From contig CAJWBY010000059.1 of NCBI GenBank assembly GCA_913020705.1, positions 1-24,266 of the forward strand: DNA of 24,266 nt, in the 5' to 3' direction. The translations under genes and the position numbers were made by a program. Origin of the DNA: an uncultured Colwellia sp. (GTDB taxonomy: Bacteria > Pseudomonadota > Gammaproteobacteria > Enterobacterales > Alteromonadaceae). Of the stretch, positions 17,145-24,266 are shown one piece after another. The notes under the pieces are model-generated. The model saw only the letters and a program-made list of their open reading frames with translations. It made no database searches and was not told where the DNA came from. Numbering within the stretch: position 1 is the first letter of the stretch; each line of letters starts with the position of its first letter.

Positions 17145-17318
17145 ATTATTCCTTCTCTCATTAAATATTGTTATTAACAAAATAGTTAGTAACTTATTCT
17201 AGTTATTACAAGACTAGTGCCATAAAATAAAAACCATATAATTCAATAGAGTAAGAATAAAAAGGATATCAACAAACAAAGTATTCACTATCATTTGGTT
17301 AAAAAAACCAATTTATAG

Positions 17319-18446
17319 CTAATATGATAGGTTTTGCATTTCAATGAGTCGAGATTGACAACGAGAGAATTCAAAGCTTAATTGTTGCCCTTGATATAAC
17401 TGACTAATATCAACTTCAGCATTAATAATTAGCCGTATATTCCTATCATAAAACTCATCAACCAAAGCGATGAATCGTCGGGCTTCATCATCAAGGTGTC
17501 GAAGCTGGCTTAGCATCCTTCCTTTACGCTGATAATCATCCTCGACACCAGAAATCACTGAAATTATTCTTTCACCTTCAAACTGTGGCACTTGGTCAAT
17601 TAATACCGTTTGAAAACCATCCGCTAACATCATGTAATCTCTTTGGCTCCTCGGTCCCGAGCAGAGGGCATAAAAGTCGAAGTAAATTATTCTATCGGTT
17701 TTTGCTCGATAAGGTATTTGACGATGATTTACAGTAATTTCACCTGAATCCTCTTTAACACCGGTCATGTCAAAAAACCTTTTGGTGAGAGTCTTTTCGT
17801 TTTTCTTAAGTGGAAACGTATAATCGCGATATTCTGCTGAGGCATTATAATGGCCTAAACGGTGATCAACTTCACCATCCACCGATAAGATTTGGCAATA
17901 TTGATTAATCAAATCAATTGTTGGTAAAAAACGATCTCGCTGTAAACCATTTCGATAAAGTTGTTCAGGCTGACAGTTAGAAGTAGCAATTAATATAATG
18001 CCTTCTTGAAAAAGCGCTTTGAATAAACCAGAGAGCAACATAGCATCGCCAATGTCTGAAACGAAGAACTCATCAAAGCAGAGAACTCTAATTTTTTTTG
18101 CCCAGATTTTTGCAATAATCGTTAAGGGATCGCTTTTACCCGTACATAAATTTAATTGTTGATGAACTTCTTCCATGAAATGATGAAAGTGAATACGTTC
18201 TTTACATGTGATATCTAGGTTTTGAAAAAAAAGATCCATAAGCATGGTTTTACCACGCCCAACTCGACCATAGAAATAGAGTCCGGAAATAGAATTTGAC
18301 TTATTTAATCGTTTTGAAAGCCAAGTTCTACTTTCTTGTTGATAAATTTTTTGAGAGAGCTCATCAAGTTTTTTAATGGCATTAACTTGAGCATAATCGT
18401 ATTGAAAATTATTTAATGTACACAATGCTTGGTATGCTAAAAGCAT
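17319..18446 (-). CDS. zapE: ZapE/AFG1-family ATPase
   Basis: ZapE is a cytoplasmic ATPase that acts at the division ring in E. coli. The 375 aa equal the E. coli length. Walker A is GRVGRGKT (60-67), Walker B is VLCFDEFFVSD with Asp125-Glu126, and the family features HFHHFMEEVHQQL, ATSNCQPEQLYRNGLQRDRF and the C-terminal RRFIALVDEFYDRNIRLII are present. The start is fixed by a TAG two codons upstream; the ribosome site is weak (gtggga). In many relatives zapE lies by rplM-rpsI, so this copy next to a cold-shock gene could be a second paralogue. Confidence 0.88.
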   Translation of the reverse strand: MLLAYQALCTLNNFQYDYAQVNAIKKLDELSQKIYQQESRTWLSKRLNKSNSISGLYFYGRVGRGKTMLMDLFFQNLDITCKERIHFHHFMEEVHQQLNLCTGKSDPLTIIAKIWAKKIRVLCFDEFFVSDIGDAMLLSGLFKALFQEGIILIATSNCQPEQLYRNGLQRDRFLPTIDLINQYCQILSVDGEVDHRLGHYNASAEYRDYTFPLKKNEKTLTKRFFDMTGVKEDSGEITVNHRQIPYRAKTDRIIYFDFYALCSGPRSQRDYMMLADGFQTVLIDQVPQFEGERIISVISGVEDDYQRKGRMLSQLRHLDDEARRFIALVDEFYDRNIRLIINAEVDISQLYQGQQLSFEFSRCQSRLIEMQNLSY

Positions 18447-18464
18447 ATGCTAAATTTTTCCCAC

Positions 18465-18497
18465 AAAAAAAGGGTGAGACATAGTCTTACCCTTTTT
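18465..18497 (-). terminator. Terminator of the cold-shock gene
   Basis: On the minus strand aaaaagggtaagac pairs with gtctcaccctttt (one G-T pair) around tat, followed by a T run. It separates the csp transcript from zapE. Confidence 0.87.
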
Positions 18498-18544
18498 AGC
18501 TATTTATTTGTATGAGGTAACCTAAGTTAACTCAACATACAAAA

Positions 18545-18751
18545 TTAAAGAGCTTGAATGTTCTCAGCTTGAGGACCTTTCTGACCTTGAGTAACAGTAA
18601 ACTGTACTTTTTGGCCTTCAGCAAGAGTTTTAAAACCGTCGCCAGAGATTGCAGAGAAATGTGCGAAAACGTCAGGACCAGATTCTTGCTCGATGAAACC
18701 AAAACCTTTAGACTCGTTGAACCATTTTACTGTACCAGTAGTTGTAGACAT
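18545..18751 (-). CDS. CspA-family cold-shock protein
   Basis: The 68-aa protein is a single cold-shock domain that binds single-stranded RNA and DNA and melts structured RNA. RNP1 is KGFGFIEQ and RNP2 is VFAHF; the start [20 protein letters not shown] is typical. Length equals E. coli CspA-type proteins within two residues. Its ribosome site is agga seven bases before the ATG. A long AT-rich leader and a good promoter lie upstream, as in cold-inducible csp genes. Confidence 0.95.
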   Translation of the reverse strand: MSTTTGTVKWFNESKGFGFIEQESGPDVFAHFSAISGDGFKTLAEGQKVQFTVTQGQKGPQAENIQAL

Positions 18752-18959
18752 AATAGTATCCTATTTGTTTAATATAATTTTATCTTAAGTTGTTCTAGCC
18801 ATTTAAATAAATTTAAATTCACTAAAACGATGTTGCTGAGAGTGTTGCTATGACTTATTAAACAGGACGAGCTACTAACATAACTTCGAAACTTGGTACA
18901 TAAATATAGGTAGTACTTTCTAGCTGCGAGCATTTTATATCTTTCAATAAGATAGTCAA
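18752..18959 (-). promoter_or_regulatory. csp promoter and long 5' leader
   Basis: On the minus strand TTGACT (18954-18959) and TAAAAT (18932-18937) are separated by 16 bases, giving a start near 18925 and an untranslated leader of about 170 bases. That is close to the 159-base leader of E. coli cspA, which works as a temperature-responsive RNA. I do not see the E. coli cold-box sequence. A 78-codon frame runs through this area but spans the promoter and is not credible. Confidence 0.6.
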
Positions 18960-19034
18960 GTTTTTTATCTACTTTAATTATTTTTTTTGTTTGTTTTATG
19001 TACAAACAAAGAATTTAAAATGATACCCACTCTT

Positions 19035-19583
19035 TTACTTTTTAACTTTTACCGTATTATTAGTATCTCTACTTTTACGAATAAGTTCATCATCACCAAG
19101 CGCTGTTGGAAGTTTAGCTAATCGATCATAAAGCAGTACATTCACTGTAGCCGCTAAGTTCATGCAACCGTTTGTTGGAATATAAACTACGGCATCCGCC
19201 TGGTCGATAACTTCCTGACTAATAGTGCCGTCTTCTGGACCAAATACATACATTGCATTTTTAGGGTGAATAAACGCAGGTAATGGAATAGCCCCTTCAA
19301 TTAAATCAACACATATGAGTTTACTGCCATCAGGTAAACTTTCAGCCAAAGAATCAACACCTATTAGCGGTATTTTCTTGCTCGCACTTTGTGTGTCTGT
19401 ATGAAACTTCGCCGCCCTTGCATACCTAATACCACTATATAATACAGTGTCCACTTGGTAACAACCTGCGGCCCGCATTACTGCACCGACATTACTTGGA
19501 CTTTTAGGATCAGTTAAACCTAATGTTACCTCAGCTGAATCTGCATTTTTTCGTTTTAATGGGACTTTTATCTTTTTGGTCAT
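19035..19583 (-). CDS. SpoU/TrmH-family RNA methyltransferase
   Basis: The 182-aa SPOUT methyltransferase should use S-adenosylmethionine to methylate RNA ribose. The three family motifs are in order: SPSNVGAVMRAAGCY (motif 1, about 28-42), YVFGPEDGTISQEV (motif 2, about 111-124) and IPTNGCMNLAATVNVLLYDRL (motif 3, about 135-155). It has a short basic N terminus and no extra RNA-binding domain, like minimal members. The substrate cannot be told from the sequence. The gene is divergent from the next one over 177 bases, with no clear ribosome site. Confidence 0.88.
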   Translation of the reverse strand: MTKKIKVPLKRKNADSAEVTLGLTDPKSPSNVGAVMRAAGCYQVDTVLYSGIRYARAAKFHTDTQSASKKIPLIGVDSLAESLPDGSKLICVDLIEGAIPLPAFIHPKNAMYVFGPEDGTISQEVIDQADAVVYIPTNGCMNLAATVNVLLYDRLAKLPTALGDDELIRKSRDTNNTVKVKK

Positions 19584-19760
19584 TGATATAATCGTTTTGG
19601 TTGGTTACTTTACAATGTGCGTAAATTTCGATGGAATTTTCCTTAGCTTTTGCTCAAAACTCAAGTAAAGATTACATTTTTATTTATGATGAAAGTTTAT
19701 TTCTATTTTTATGCTGTTATCTTTTAAACAAATCGATTGAATTGAATGGGACTTATATCA

Positions 19761-20522
19761 ATGAAAATATCACTTAGCAGTTTAATGCTAACAACAATTC
19801 TACTTGGCCAAATATCTACCAGCCAAGCGGCAGAAAGTGAATTACAAATAAATGTCCAATCAGCGATGAAGATGGATTATAGAACTGAGGCTGATACTAA
19901 GCGAGATATGAACAGGTCTCCAGCACAAGCTTTAGCGTTTTTTGATTTCAAACAAAATATGAAAGTGATTGAATTTGCGCCCGGGAATGGTTGGTATTCA
20001 AAAATTTTAGCACCATTACTTGCCGAAAAAGGTGAACTGTATCTAGCTTACAAAGCGGAATGGTTGAATAATATGGATGAATTACTTGAGCATAAAGCAT
20101 TCAAGTCAGCCAAAAAGTTACCCATCCCATTATCTTGGAACAATAAAGAATACCGATATGATTTAGGCAAGTTATCGTTTGGGATGACCGATGCTGATAT
20201 GGTTTTAAACATTCGTGAATACCATAACTTTAATGAAGAAGATAAAACCAAGCTCAATAATGCCGCATTTTCAGCATTAAAGTCTGGTGGTACTTATGTA
20301 ATAATTGATCATACTCGACGCCACATGGTAGATGAATCACGAGAATTATCTCGCCGAGAAGACCCTGTAACGGTAATACTTGAAGTGCAAAAAGCAGGTT
20401 TCATATTAGAAAAATCATCAAACATGTTTTCTCGACCTGATGATGAACTTATTTATGAAGTAGGAAGAAAAACAGTTACAGGTAATACAGACCGCTTTAC
20501 CTTAGTATTTAAAAAGCCATAA
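19761..20522 (+). CDS. Class I methyltransferase-like protein with signal peptide
   Basis: From ATG 19761 the product has 253 aa, starting with a signal peptide (MKISLSSLMLTTILLGQIST, ending SQAAES). ATG 19746 would add five residues but has no ribosome site; ggga nine bases upstream supports 19761. The fold landmarks are those of an S-adenosylmethionine methyltransferase: VIEFAPGNGWYSKILAPLL (motif I), DADMVLNIREYHNF (motif IV region), ALKSGGTYVIIDHTRR and a C-terminal strand, FTLVFKKP. It recalls the COG4798 predicted methyltransferases. The exported location is at odds with use of cytoplasmic S-adenosylmethionine, so activity is uncertain. Confidence 0.8.
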   Translation: MKISLSSLMLTTILLGQISTSQAAESELQINVQSAMKMDYRTEADTKRDMNRSPAQALAFFDFKQNMKVIEFAPGNGWYSKILAPLLAEKGELYLAYKAEWLNNMDELLEHKAFKSAKKLPIPLSWNNKEYRYDLGKLSFGMTDADMVLNIREYHNFNEEDKTKLNNAAFSALKSGGTYVIIDHTRRHMVDESRELSRREDPVTVILEVQKAGFILEKSSNMFSRPDDELIYEVGRKTVTGNTDRFTLVFKKP

Positions 20523-20544
20523 ACAAAAAATTATACTTCTAAAT

Positions 20545-20592
20545 AAAGTGCATATTTCATTCAAATGATTTTATATTGAAATATGCTCTTTT
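20545..20592 (+). terminator. Possible terminator after the methyltransferase-like gene
   Basis: gcatatttca (20550-20559) pairs perfectly with tgaaatatgc (20577-20586) around a 17-base loop, and ctctttta follows. The stem is AT-rich and the loop is large, so efficiency may be low. Confidence 0.55.
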
Positions 20593-20608
20593 ATCTTAAA
20601 ACAGCCAC

Positions 20609-20637
20609 TTGTCATAATCCGTTACATTTCATACGAA
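20609..20637 (+). promoter_or_regulatory. Candidate promoter of the signal peptidase gene
   Basis: TTGTCA and TACGAA are separated by 17 bases. The -35 matches five of six consensus bases, the -10 is weak. Confidence 0.3.
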
Positions 20638-20715
20638 ACAAATAATAAGAATCATAGTCATAATAACCAAAGTGTAATACCTGATTATTTTATTTGTCTG
20701 TTAAAAGGAAAAAAC

Positions 20716-21378
20716 ATGAAAAAACGTTTATCAAAACTCTGGAAAGAAAATAAATCATTGTTTGCTTTTATTGGCTTAATGTTAGTATTTCGAAGCGCTG
20801 TGGCAGATTGGAGTGATGTTCCAACAGGTTCTATGAAGCCTACAATTGTAGAAGGTGATAGAATATTCATTAATAAGATGGCTTATGATATTCGACTCCC
20901 CTTCACTCATGTTTCGCTTATTAAACTAGCCGAACCTCAAACTAACGACATAATCATTTTTGATTCAGTAGTATCAGACAAACGTTTAGTAAAGAGAGTA
21001 ATCGGTGTCCCTGGAGACAAAGTCGCCATGAAAGACAACAAATTATTGATCAATGGGCTAGCCATAAGTTATCAACAAACATCAACAGAAAAGCCTCATT
21101 CCAACAACCATTATGTCAATACAGAAAGCATCAATGGACAATCACACAATATTCGTACAAATAACATAAATTCAAGTCTAGCTAATTTCAATGAAGTTAC
21201 AGTACCTGAAGGACAATTTTTAGTGTTGGGGGATAATCGTGATAACAGCGCAGACTCTCGTGTGATAGGTTTTGTACCTCGTAACGAAATTGTGGGTCGT
21301 TCAAGTAATGTCGTCTTTTCCTTAAATTATGATAATTACTATATACCACGTAGCGAGCGTTTTCTTCATTCGTTATAA
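20716..21378 (+). CDS. Signal peptidase I (LepB family), short paralogue
   Basis: This 220-aa serine-lysine protease should cut signal peptides from exported proteins at the outer face of the inner membrane. One transmembrane helix (about 14-30) precedes the catalytic Ser39 in VPTGSMKPTI; Lys93 in KRLVKRVIGVPGDKV is the general base; VLGDNRDNSADSRVIGFVP is the third signature. E. coli LepB has 324 aa, two helices and normally sits beside lepA and rnc; this copy is alone and shorter, with an Asn/Ser/His-rich insert near 105-140, so it is probably an accessory enzyme. aaaagga before the ATG is a strong ribosome site. Confidence 0.9.
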   Translation: MKKRLSKLWKENKSLFAFIGLMLVFRSAVADWSDVPTGSMKPTIVEGDRIFINKMAYDIRLPFTHVSLIKLAEPQTNDIIIFDSVVSDKRLVKRVIGVPGDKVAMKDNKLLINGLAISYQQTSTEKPHSNNHYVNTESINGQSHNIRTNNINSSLANFNEVTVPEGQFLVLGDNRDNSADSRVIGFVPRNEIVGRSSNVVFSLNYDNYYIPRSERFLHSL

Positions 21379-21402
21379 ATGTAAGTTATTATTATTTAAA
21401 AT

Positions 21403-21437
21403 AAAATGCACATTGTAAATTACAATGTGCATTTTTA
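21403..21437 (+). terminator. Terminator after the signal peptidase gene
   Basis: aaaatgcacattgta (21403-21417) pairs perfectly with tacaatgtgcatttt (21421-21435) around aat, followed by T. Confidence 0.9.
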
Positions 21438-21582
21438 TTATCTATGAGGATAAAATCAAATAACGTATTGAAATATAATTTTGATTTACAGGCAATAAAA
21501 GCGCTTGTTGTTTAAGAATAATACTTTTACTATCTGTGACATTATATTCAATGTTAATATCACTCATAAAGTTAAGGTTATT

Positions 21583-22347
21583 ATGTATAAAGCAAACTCT
21601 AAATCTCTCGTCCTCGTTGGTGCATTGTCTCTCGCTACACTCTTTTCTTTTTCAAGCCATGCAACAATTGTTGAAGTTGAAACGTCTCAAGGTAACTTCA
21701 AAATTAATTTGCATGATGAAACAACACCTCAAACTGTTGAGAATTTTTTAAACTATATAAATGACGGTGATTACAATAATACCGTTGTGCATCGTTTGGT
21801 GCCTGACTTTATCGTGCAGGCAGGCGGGTACTCATTCGAAGGTGACTTTCCTTTAACTGCAATCTCAACTGATCCTACTGTACTTAATGAACCTATTTAT
21901 TCAAATGTTAGAGGTACCATTGCTATGGCAAAGGTAGGAGGTAATCCAAATAGTGCAACGAGCCAATGGTTTATCAATTATAAAGATAACAGTGCTAATT
22001 TAGATGCTCAAAATGGTGGTTTTACCGTATTTGGTGAAGTTATTGAAGGTATGGACAACCTAGATAACATCGCATTATTACCCATTTGCTCAGAAATCCC
22101 TATGCCTGAATATACAAGCACAGAATGCGCGGATGCTGATTTTGTTCCTGGTGTAGATAATTTTGTTACGATTCATACTGTCACGATTATTGATGATTCG
22201 GCGACAACTGATGCCAGTCTAGCTTCAGTTAAAAATACCTCGCTCAATAATGAAGAATCGTCTGATAGTGGTGGCGGTAGTTTTTCATATTTTACTTTAT
22301 TTTTATTATCGTTTTTTGGATGTAGACGTATAATCCGAAAAAAATAA
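21583..22347 (+). CDS. Secreted cyclophilin-type peptidylprolyl isomerase with GlyGly-CTERM tail
   Basis: From ATG 21583 (aagg six bases upstream) the protein has 254 aa. A signal peptide (residues 1 to about 26, ending FSSHA) precedes a cyclophilin domain that catalyses proline cis-trans isomerisation: VVHRLVPDFIVQAGGY, SNVRGTIAMAKVGG, NSATSQWFINYKDN and GGFTVFGEVIEGMD are all present, including the catalytic Arg and the F..Q..G strand. After a Ser/Thr/Asn-rich linker the C terminus is SGGGSFSYFTLFLLSFFGCRR plus a basic end, a GlyGly-CTERM signal: a Gly run, a hydrophobic helix and an Arg/Lys cluster. Such tails are processed by rhombosortase. A longer frame from a TTG at 21505 is rejected since it hides the signal peptide. 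Confidence 0.9.
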   Translation: MYKANSKSLVLVGALSLATLFSFSSHATIVEVETSQGNFKINLHDETTPQTVENFLNYINDGDYNNTVVHRLVPDFIVQAGGYSFEGDFPLTAISTDPTVLNEPIYSNVRGTIAMAKVGGNPNSATSQWFINYKDNSANLDAQNGGFTVFGEVIEGMDNLDNIALLPICSEIPMPEYTSTECADADFVPGVDNFVTIHTVTIIDDSATTDASLASVKNTSLNNEESSDSGGGSFSYFTLFLLSFFGCRRIIRKK

Positions 22348-22353
22348 AATGGG

Positions 22354-22767
22354 CTAATCAATGACCTTGCCGCGTAATGCTTTAACATTACTGCGGTGAG
22401 ACTTTCCCGCTAAGCGTCTTTTTTTAGAGTTTCTCGTTGGCTTAGTTTCTCTTCTTACCTTTTGAACAATCACCGCTGCTTTTATTAACTCTACAATTCT
22501 CTCAAGTGCAGAATCTCTGTTCTTCTCTTGTGTTCTATACTGTTGTGATTTAATGATTAAAACACCTTCTTTAGTAATGCGCTTATCCTTTAAGGCAAGT
22601 AAGCGATCTTTATAGAAATCCGGTAAAGACGACGCTTTTATATCAAAACGTAAATGAATTGCTGATGAGACTTTATTCACATTTTGCCCTCCTGCTCCTT
22701 GCGCACGAATAGCCGTTAATTCGATTTCATTTTCATCTAGCGATACATTATTTGAAAGGACCAGCAT
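22354..22767 (-). CDS. arfB: Alternative ribosome-rescue factor ArfB
   Basis: ArfB (YaeJ) is a peptidyl-tRNA hydrolase that frees ribosomes stalled without a stop codon. The GGQ loop is in IRAQGAGGQNVNKVSSAIHL, and the basic C-terminal tail that enters the empty mRNA channel is present (VRRETKPTRNSKKRRLAGKS, ending VKALRGKVID). From ATG 22767 there are 137 aa; MLVLSNNVSL then aligns with the E. coli start MIVIS. ATG 22776 would add three residues (MWN) and give 140 aa. Neither has a strong ribosome site. Its stop lies only six bases from the converging cyclophilin gene. Confidence 0.92.
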   Translation of the reverse strand: MLVLSNNVSLDENEIELTAIRAQGAGGQNVNKVSSAIHLRFDIKASSLPDFYKDRLLALKDKRITKEGVLIIKSQQYRTQEKNRDSALERIVELIKAAVIVQKVRRETKPTRNSKKRRLAGKSHRSNVKALRGKVID

Positions 22768-22837
22768 ATTCCACATCTACAACATTATTTTCAACAATTA
22801 AGTATACCATTCATATAAGAAACTATCCGCTAGAAAC

Positions 22838-22862
22838 CAAAACGGGAGCTATAAGCTCCCGT
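22838..22862 (-). terminator. Terminator of the hibernation factor gene
   Basis: On the minus strand acgggagct pairs with agctcccgt around tat, followed by TTTT. It lies about 27 bases after the stop. Confidence 0.88.
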
Positions 22863-22888
22863 AAAATCTAAAATTAGCTGCAGATGAA

Positions 22889-23245
22889 TTAGTTCAAGTT
22901 CATCTCTTGAACTTTTTCATGAGCAATTTCAGGTGTTACTGAATGCGGCTTACTGTGTAAGTTTGCTTTGAGTTGGCCCTTTCTATGCTTAAGTGCGGCA
23001 TCAAGTTTTTTTGCAACACTTGCAATAGAAGGATACATAACATCATCTTGAGCAGAAACAGAAATACGACCACCTTCATAATTTGTCGTTATTTCAGCAC
23101 CAAATCGGCCATGCTCTTTCGAGAGGATAATGTCTAAAGAAATGAGGGTAGGAAAATGATTAGCAATTTTTGAGAATTTTTCGTCGATATGTTCTTTTAC
23201 ACCATCGGTAACATCTACATGGTGACCTGAAAGATTTATTTTCAT
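22889..23245 (-). CDS. hpf: Ribosome hibernation factor, HPF/RaiA family (short form)
   Basis: This 118-aa protein binds the small ribosomal subunit in the decoding region and holds ribosomes inactive in stationary phase or stress. The fold is read from MKINLSGHHVDVTDGVKEHI, the central strands (IILSKEHGRFGAEITTNY, ISVSAQDDVMYPSI) and the basic helix VAKKLDAALKHRKGQLK. It exceeds E. coli HPF (95 aa) by a C-terminal tail of about 20 residues, making its length more like RaiA (113 aa), while the core looks more like HPF. No long-form dimerisation domain is present. aagga seven bases before ATG 23245 is a strong ribosome site. It is not beside rpoN as in E. coli. Confidence 0.88.
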   Translation of the reverse strand: MKINLSGHHVDVTDGVKEHIDEKFSKIANHFPTLISLDIILSKEHGRFGAEITTNYEGGRISVSAQDDVMYPSIASVAKKLDAALKHRKGQLKANLHSKPHSVTPEIAHEKVQEMNLN

Positions 23246-23554
23246 AGGTATTCCTTTTTATTAATTACTGACTTTAAGACTTATGGGTAAAGTCGAAAAA
23301 CACAAGCTTTACAATGAAAAAAATAGTTAGTTCAAAAAAGCTTACCTCTTAACTGTAGCAACTTTTTTTAAATTTTTTTTGATTTTGCGTAATATTTATC
23401 ATTATTTTTTGTTAATTATTGTAAGTTAATGAATTCTTATTATTTAAAATAATAAGGTTAAAACAATACAAGCATTTTCTTTTAAACTTCGGTTATAATA
23501 TCGTCCAGTTTTTCAGTTGAAAAAATCGCTGTATTCCAGCTATAGAGATATTAA
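23246..23554. other. AT-rich divergent intergenic region
   Basis: The 309 bases separate the hibernation factor gene (minus) and the acyltransferase gene (plus). No coding frame or RNA gene is evident. It has homopolymeric A/T runs, a 21-bp palindrome at 23436-23456 (cttattattt, one base, aaataataag), and a TATAAT at 23494-23499 that could be the -10 of the acyltransferase gene, without a good -35. Confidence 0.5.
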
Positions 23555-24266
23555 ATGTTTGATGATATTCGCCCTTATCGTGATGATGAAGTTGCCGCAG
23601 TGATCCAAAAGCTGATCAGTGACGATGGGCTCCTATCTTCTATTTGCAGTTTCAAAATGCCTGTTATGTATAAACTCATGCCAAAGGCTTGTCGCACTCT
23701 CGTAAAGTGGACTTTAAAATTACGTTCCAGCAAATTTCACAATATTGAAGAAATTCAAACTGAGGTTGCAAAGTATTTACACCATTTAATTAAAAAAAGT
23801 ACCGATGGTTTTACTTTTCATGGTTTAGAAAAAATTGATACAAGTAAGCCTATGCTTTTTATAAGTAACCATAGAGACATAGTGCTTGATGTAGCACTCA
23901 TTAATTGGGCGCTATACAAAAGCGGTATTAATACTGTTGAGGCTGCCGTAGGCGACAATTTACTGCATCAACCTTGGGTAGCTGACTTAATGCGTATTAA
24001 TAAAAGCTTCATCGTTAAGCGCAGTGAAGAAAGTAAAAGAGCGATGTTGAATGCATCTAAACAGTTGTCTTCATATATTCACCATACTGTTCATGAACGC
24101 CAGCAAAACATCTGGATAGCACAACGTGAAGGTCGTGCTAAAGATGGTATTGATAAAACAAACTCAGCATTAATTTCAATGCTATTTTTGAACAAAGGTA
24201 AGCAAAAATCAATCTCTGACTATTTATCTGAAATTAATATTATACCTGTGTCTATCTCTTATGAAT
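23555..24266 (+). CDS. PlsC-like glycerophospholipid acyltransferase (5' part)
   Basis: The frame opens at ATG 23555 (agaga upstream) and runs off the right edge after 237 codons. The acyltransferase box HxxxxD is in FISNHRDIVLD (His106, Asp112); FIVKRSEES near 152 and QREGRAKDG near 187 fit the second and third blocks of the PlsC family, which transfers a fatty acyl group to a lysophosphatidate-type acceptor at the inner membrane. The N-terminal 90 residues, starting MFDDIRPYRDDEVAAVIQKL, are an extra domain seen in a gammaproteobacterial subgroup. Acceptor and donor are not known, and this is likely a second acyltransferase rather than PlsC itself. Confidence 0.82.
   Translation, partial: MFDDIRPYRDDEVAAVIQKLISDDGLLSSICSFKMPVMYKLMPKACRTLVKWTLKLRSSKFHNIEEIQTEVAKYLHHLIKKSTDGFTFHGLEKIDTSKPMLFISNHRDIVLDVALINWALYKSGINTVEAAVGDNLLHQPWVADLMRINKSFIVKRSEESKRAMLNASKQLSSYIHHTVHERQQNIWIAQREGRAKDGIDKTNSALISMLFLNKGKQKSISDYLSEINIIPVSISYE

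Noticed and set aside
18769..19005. 78-codon minus-strand frame before the csp gene
   Set aside because: It runs over the best csp promoter and leader, has no ribosome site, and its composition is Lys/Tyr/Leu noise.

Overview
The window looks like chromosomal DNA from a low-GC marine gammaproteobacterium of the order Alteromonadales, probably close to Colwellia or Thalassotalea. This is judged from AT-rich codon use, the fadIJ pair under a FadR-like operator, the MoxR/DUF58/DUF4381/Bat cluster followed by an ECF sigma factor and a DUF3379 protein, and a GlyGly-CTERM tail on a secreted protein. No database was searched. There are no phage, transposase, CRISPR, rRNA or tRNA genes that I can see.

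Layout. The left edge (1-430) holds the end of a gene made of perfect 57-bp (19-aa) repeats. A 34-aa peptide gene follows at once, its ribosome binding site overlapping the repeat gene's stop, and then a hairpin. This small peptide locus is the least ordinary part of the window. Next is a small membrane protein (472-672, minus), then the anaerobic/alternative fatty-acid beta-oxidation operon fadI-fadJ (854-4368, minus) with a FadR-type palindrome upstream.

The largest unit is a rightward cluster from 4615 to 13036: MoxR AAA+ ATPase, DUF58, DUF4381, BatA, BatB with a fused TPR (BatC-like) part, BatD, ECF sigma factor and DUF3379 protein. Overlaps or short gaps and the lack of an internal terminator suggest one transcript or two tightly linked ones, closed by a bidirectional terminator at 13062-13097. 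The MoxR ATPase and the von Willebrand factor A proteins probably form an envelope-linked chaperone or stress complex. The sigma/DUF3379 pair may be its regulator or a passenger.

The right half is ordinary housekeeping and accessory genes: putP (minus, TTG start), an EAL-HDOD signalling protein (plus), a 51-bp intergenic tandem repeat, a DUF2884/YggN-like protein, zapE and a cold-shock protein with a long leader (all minus), a SpoU-type RNA methyltransferase (minus), an exported methyltransferase-like protein, a signal peptidase I paralogue and a cyclophilin with a GlyGly-CTERM tail (plus), arfB and a hibernation factor (minus), and the start of a PlsC-like acyltransferase running off the right edge.
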